A stretch of 34,013 bases of DNA, taken from positions 1-34,013 of the forward strand of contig NZ_JANGCG010000024.1 in NCBI RefSeq assembly GCF_024462815.1, given 5' to 3'. The notes below the pieces were generated by a model. That model ran no database searches, was not told where the DNA came from, and worked only from the letters and a program-made list of their open reading frames with translations. The DNA comes from Gemmiger formicilis. GTDB lineage: Bacteria; Bacillota; Clostridia; Oscillospirales; Ruminococcaceae. The position numbers and the translations under genes are program-made. Below are positions 31,198 through 34,013 of the stretch, piece by piece. Position 1 is the stretch's first letter, and each line of letters begins with the position of its first letter.

Positions 31198-33537
31198 TTA
31201 ATCCTTCTTTACTTCATCCGGCTTGGTCGTCATCAAGCCATAGAGTTTAGTATTTTTCGGAAAACTGTTAGTGAAAGGCACGATATTGCCCGCGCAGCGA
31301 ATCAGCCCGCAGCCTGCGGGGACATTCGTCACATAGCCAAGCTGGTTATCCGAGATATTCAGCAGCTTCGCCAGTTTCTCGCGGTCGGTAGCGCTCTGGT
31401 TCAGCATCACCAAAAACTCCGAGTTGGCCAGCATCAGGCGGGCGGTGTCGGAGCGCAGCAGTTCGTCCACATTCTGCGTCAGCCCGGTCACAAGTCCATT
31501 GTATTTGCGGATGCGCTTCCACAGCTTGTAGAAGAAATTGGCGCTGTACTCGTAGCGGAACAAAATATAAAACTCATCGCAGAAAATCCACGTCCTGCGG
31601 CCTTTCTTCCAGTTCTGAATGACGCGGTTATAGATGGCATCCAGCGTCACCAGCATTCCCAGCGGCATAAGCTGCTCGCCCAGTTCGCGGATGTCGTAGG
31701 CAATGATCCGCGCCTGCGTGTCCACGTTCGTGTGCCGGGCAAAGGTGTTCAACGTGCCGGTGATGAACAACTCGGACGACAGCGCCAGCCCCTGTGCTTC
31801 GGGTTCCGGCTGCATTTGCAGCAGACGGTAAAAGTCCTGCAGCGTGGGCGGTGTGCCTTTATAGCCGTTGCGGATATACGGCAGATACACCTGCTCCGTG
31901 CAGCGGCCCAAGATGGATTTTTCTTTTGCAGTCACCATGCCGTCCCCGATGAGCTGTTCAAACAGCGACAGCACAAATTCACTCTTACTGACGATGGGAT
32001 TGCGCTCGTCACCGTAGGCGCGATCCATGTCCAGCGCGTTGATGTGGGTGTCGGATGTAGCCGAGATGCGAATAACCTCACCGCCGAGTGCTTCGGTCAG
32101 ATAGCTGAACTCACTTTCCGGGTCGAGGATGAGGATGTCATCCTCGGTGGAGAGCGCGATTTGCACGATTTCTTCCTTGGCGCTCATGCTCTTGCCGGAA
32201 CCGGACACGCCCAAACGGAAACTGTTGCCGTTGAGCAGCAAGTGGCGATTCGCTACGATCATGTTCTTGCTGACGGCGTTCTGCCCATAGTACAGACCGT
32301 TCGGCTCCATGATTTCCTGCGCCCGGAACGGAATCAGCACGGCGGTGCTTTCGGTGGTGAGCGTGCGCAGGGCTTGGATTTTTCGCAGACCATACGGCAA
32401 CACCGTGTCCAGACCGTCCTTCTGCTGCCAGCGCAGCATGGAAAGCTGACACAGGTGCTTGCGCACCGTGGAGTAGAGCGTTTCGGTGTCGCTGTCGAGC
32501 TGCTCTTTGCTGTCAGCCAGATGCACGAGCGTCACCAGCCCGAACATCATCCGCTGGTCGCGGGTGGTTAAATCATCCAGCATCTCCTTGGTTTCCTTGC
32601 GCTGGAGTTCCATATCGTAGGGAATGGTCGCGGTAAAATTGTTGTTGGCATTCTGGCGGCGCTGCCAGTTGGTGACGTTCGTTTCGATCCCTAACAGCGT
32701 GCTTTGCAGCTGGCGGGCAGCCTCGTCTGTCGGCACCGGCAGGATATCAATGGATAACATCAAGTCACGGTCAAGGTCGCAGAGTTCCGACACAAAGCTG
32801 TCCTTGATGTAGCTGGCATAGTCCTGCAAATACAGCACCCTGCCATAGCGGGCATCAATCTTGAAGTGGTCGGCAGCAAATTCCATGCTATCGGGACAGA
32901 ACCAATCCTTGAAATGTAGACCGCGTTTGGCGTGTTCGTGAATGTTGAACTCTGCCGCAGCCTGTTCCCCGGCCTTGAAAAAGTCGCGGAAAATATGCAT
33001 TCGTTCGTTCAGTGTCAATTCGGTTGCCACCGAGGAAAGCTGCGCCAAGTGTGTTACAAGGTCGGTTCCCACGCGGGCAAAGTAGCTGCGGGCCTCGTCC
33101 GCGTTGCGCTTTACCACGCTCACGGTCAGATAACGCTCCCGCACAATGCTGTTGCTGGTGCCGGTGACCTGCGCCATCAGCATCTGGTTGAATTCGTGGC
33201 GGTATTCGTCCAATCCGTCATCTTTGTCCGGCAGCAGGACGCTGCGCTCGAACTCGGCTTTGTTGATGCGGCGGTTGTAGATCGTGATTTTTGCCGATGC
33301 GCCGGAGTCAAGGGCATTCAACAGTTCCGAGTAGTCAAGGAACATGGATGTTTTGTCCTCTTTGCTGGCAATGGCGTAGTTAATGTCGGTGAACGACCAT
33401 GTTTTGGAATACTGGTTGCCGACTTGGAAAATCCCATCCGCGAAAATGCGGCGGATGGGAATGGCGTCCTGCACACTGCGCGGAATCCGGAACTTTTCGC
33501 GTTCCATCTTCTGCGCTTTCGACAGGGTTTTAATCAA
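31198..33537 (-). CDS. virB4: VirB4-type conjugation ATPase
   Basis: A 779-aa cytoplasmic ATPase that powers the type IV secretion channel. Walker A GVSGSGKS (443-450) is followed by SAKEE, the LDPESEFSYL motif (471-480), and Walker B WIFCDEFYILF (650-660) with LTQNVDELL after it, as in TraE/VirB4 proteins of Tn916- and CTn-type elements. The start is TTG 33537, with GAGG about 7 nt before it and a 4-nt overlap (TTGA) with the PrgI stop; an ATG ten codons later lacks a ribosome binding site. It follows the PrgI-like gene, the usual ICE order. Confidence 0.93.
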   Translation of the reverse strand: MIKTLSKAQKMEREKFRIPRSVQDAIPIRRIFADGIFQVGNQYSKTWSFTDINYAIASKEDKTSMFLDYSELLNALDSGASAKITIYNRRINKAEFERSVLLPDKDDGLDEYRHEFNQMLMAQVTGTSNSIVRERYLTVSVVKRNADEARSYFARVGTDLVTHLAQLSSVATELTLNERMHIFRDFFKAGEQAAAEFNIHEHAKRGLHFKDWFCPDSMEFAADHFKIDARYGRVLYLQDYASYIKDSFVSELCDLDRDLMLSIDILPVPTDEAARQLQSTLLGIETNVTNWQRRQNANNNFTATIPYDMELQRKETKEMLDDLTTRDQRMMFGLVTLVHLADSKEQLDSDTETLYSTVRKHLCQLSMLRWQQKDGLDTVLPYGLRKIQALRTLTTESTAVLIPFRAQEIMEPNGLYYGQNAVSKNMIVANRHLLLNGNSFRLGVSGSGKSMSAKEEIVQIALSTEDDILILDPESEFSYLTEALGGEVIRISATSDTHINALDMDRAYGDERNPIVSKSEFVLSLFEQLIGDGMVTAKEKSILGRCTEQVYLPYIRNGYKGTPPTLQDFYRLLQMQPEPEAQGLALSSELFITGTLNTFARHTNVDTQARIIAYDIRELGEQLMPLGMLVTLDAIYNRVIQNWKKGRRTWIFCDEFYILFRYEYSANFFYKLWKRIRKYNGLVTGLTQNVDELLRSDTARLMLANSEFLVMLNQSATDREKLAKLLNISDNQLGYVTNVPAGCGLIRCAGNIVPFTNSFPKNTKLYGLMTTKPDEVKKD

Positions 33538-33920
33538 GCGTTATCCTCGCTTTTCTTCATAGGCTTGCCTCTCTTTCGTTTCATGCCCGCGCGGATGGCG
33601 GGCTGCATGGCTTCGTAGTAATAGCTGTCGGATTTGAAAATAAGGCGCTTCGGGCAGAGAATTTCGGACTTGAACCACGCCCAAAGCACCTGTTCGGCGG
33701 TCATGCCGTGGTAGGTGAAAAAACCACAAGCCGCAAACGGCGCAGCGCCCAAGATGCACATCCAGCCGATTTCTTCGGTGCCGACATGCGGCTGCAAGGC
33801 AAAGTAGATGCCTACTGCCACGCCGACCGCCAGCACCGAGCAAATAAACTGCCGCGTATTCAGCCCGAAAAAGATGTTTTCGTGGTAGTCGCGGACTTCT
33901 TTCGGTATTTTGATTTCTAT
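33534..33920 (-). CDS. PrgI-like conjugation membrane protein with apparent ATA start
   Basis: A 128-aa protein if read from ATA 33920: (M)EIKIPKEVRDYHENIFFG, two membrane segments (about 26-42 and 48-66), then FTYHGMTAEQVLWAWFKSEI and a basic tail. This is the small VirB3-like/PrgI protein that precedes virB4 in Gram-positive ICEs, where it anchors the channel. No ATG, GTG or TTG is in frame between the upstream TGA and GTG 33836, which would remove the first 28 residues including most of the conserved start. The ATA lies 8 nt after AGAGGG, an ideal distance. The ATG at 33927 is in another frame and only 1 nt from that ribosome binding site. It overlaps virB4 by 4 nt. Either ATA initiates or the gene is damaged. 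Confidence 0.75.
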   Translation of the reverse strand: MEIKIPKEVRDYHENIFFGLNTRQFICSVLAVGVAVGIYFALQPHVGTEEIGWMCILGAAPFAACGFFTYHGMTAEQVLWAWFKSEILCPKRLIFKSDSYYYEAMQPAIRAGMKRKRGKPMKKSEDNA

Positions 33921-33950
33921 ATTGCATTCCCTCTTTCTTCAATAAATAGG

Positions 33951-33979
33951 TTGAATTTATCCTATAATTCGTGTATACT
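33951..33979 (+). promoter_or_regulatory. Promoter of the partial right-edge gene
   Basis: TTGAAT (33951-33956), a 17-bp spacer and TATACT (33974-33979), 23 bp before the ATG at 34003. Confidence 0.55.
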
Positions 33980-33987
33980 ATACTCAA
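33959..33987 (-). promoter_or_regulatory. Candidate promoter of the prgI-virB4 genes
   Basis: TTGAGT (33987-33982) and TAGGAT (33964-33959) on the minus strand with a 17-bp spacer. It overlaps the plus-strand promoter almost completely, so the two could not be used at the same time. Confidence 0.45.
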
Positions 33988-34002
33988 AGGAGGCGTTGAA
34001 TT

Positions 34003-34013
34003 ATGGTTATTAA
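34003..34013 (+). CDS. Start of an unidentified gene (cut by window edge)
   Basis: ATG at 34003 with AAAGGAGG (33986-33993) 9 nt before it and a promoter upstream; only three codons are visible, so nothing can be said about the product. It points away from the conjugation genes, so it interrupts the usual operon upstream of prgI. Confidence 0.5.

Larger units (their letters stand above)
1570..34013. mobile_element. Integrative conjugative element, one end plus cargo (partial)
   Basis: A serine-recombinase triplet (1652-5601) and conjugation genes for a VirB4-type ATPase, a PrgI-like protein and an M23 cell-wall peptidase (28257-33920) bracket two sugar-use gene clusters, all in one continuous stretch. 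This combination is the known signature of Firmicutes ICEs that integrate with large serine recombinases. The left boundary is set tentatively just beyond the last recombinase gene, because attachment sites of such elements usually lie close to the integrase. The right end, relaxase, coupling protein and replication genes are not in the window. The exact attachment core was not identified, and the left boundary could lie elsewhere. Confidence 0.7.

Noticed and set aside
33541..33987. 148-codon minus-strand frame covering prgI
   Set aside because: Its product is rich in R, H and L and resembles no transfer protein, while the overlapping frame encodes a clear PrgI-like protein. It is an out-of-frame shadow.
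1..34013. CRISPR arrays, tRNA or rRNA genes, insertion-sequence transposases
   Set aside because: No regularly spaced repeat series, no tRNA-like cloverleaf or rRNA sequence, and no DDE transposase motifs were seen by eye. Weak or partial examples could be missed without a search tool.

Overview
The window looks like a piece of a Gram-positive gut Clostridia genome (Oscillospiraceae/Lachnospiraceae type). The reasons are mixed base composition, strong AGGAGG-type ribosome binding sites, MalEFG-type ABC importers without their own ATPase, LacI-type repressors, and conjugation and large-serine-recombinase genes typical of integrative conjugative elements (ICEs) in these bacteria. Nearly all of it, from about 1.57 kb to the right edge, is best read as one end of such an ICE with carbohydrate cargo. 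This assignment is by recognition of protein families and motifs, not by a database search.

Layout. (1) 36-1563, minus strand: a shortened DUF2971 gene, a membrane-anchored coiled-coil protein, a small zinc-ribbon protein and a 34-codon ORF in a tightly packed run, either flanking DNA or element-end cargo. (2) 1652-5601, minus: three serine-recombinase genes, the middle one without a catalytic domain. (3) 5691-9368, minus: a 55-aa protein, two small resolvase-fold proteins that lack the catalytic serine, a DinG/XPD-like helicase, a 376-bp structured intergenic region and a small HTH regulator whose expected start codon is ATA. (4) 9653-20841: alpha-glucoside cluster 1. On the minus strand are beta-phosphoglucomutase, GH31, two permeases, a binding lipoprotein and a LacI regulator; divergently on the plus strand are a six-hairpin glycosidase and a GH65 phosphorylase. 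(5) 21227-21685, plus: a phage-type holin gene interrupted by an in-frame TAG. (6) 21817-27942, minus: alpha-glucan cluster 2 (small ORF, two permeases, binding lipoprotein, GH13 cyclomaltodextrinase/neopullulanase-like enzyme, LacI regulator). (7) 28257-33920, minus: conjugation genes (M23 peptidase with a membrane anchor, VirB4-type ATPase, PrgI-like protein), with a second, complete DUF2971 gene inserted on the opposite strand. A new plus-strand gene begins at 34003.

How it fits together. Cluster 1 would import an alpha-glucoside and split it with GH31, GH65 or the six-hairpin enzyme. A GH65 phosphorylase would give beta-glucose 1-phosphate, which beta-phosphoglucomutase turns into glucose 6-phosphate. 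Cluster 2 would import maltodextrin-like oligosaccharides and hydrolyse them with the cytoplasmic GH13 enzyme. Each has its own LacI regulator with visible palindromic operator candidates placed at or just after the predicted transcription start. Both importers need an ATPase from elsewhere (MsmX type).

The points most worth following are the pair of catalytically impaired resolvase-fold proteins between the helicase and the recombinase triplet, the catalytic-domain-less middle recombinase, two genes (HTH regulator and PrgI) with ATA exactly where the start codon is expected, the amber-interrupted holin, and the multi-hairpin leader before the helicase.
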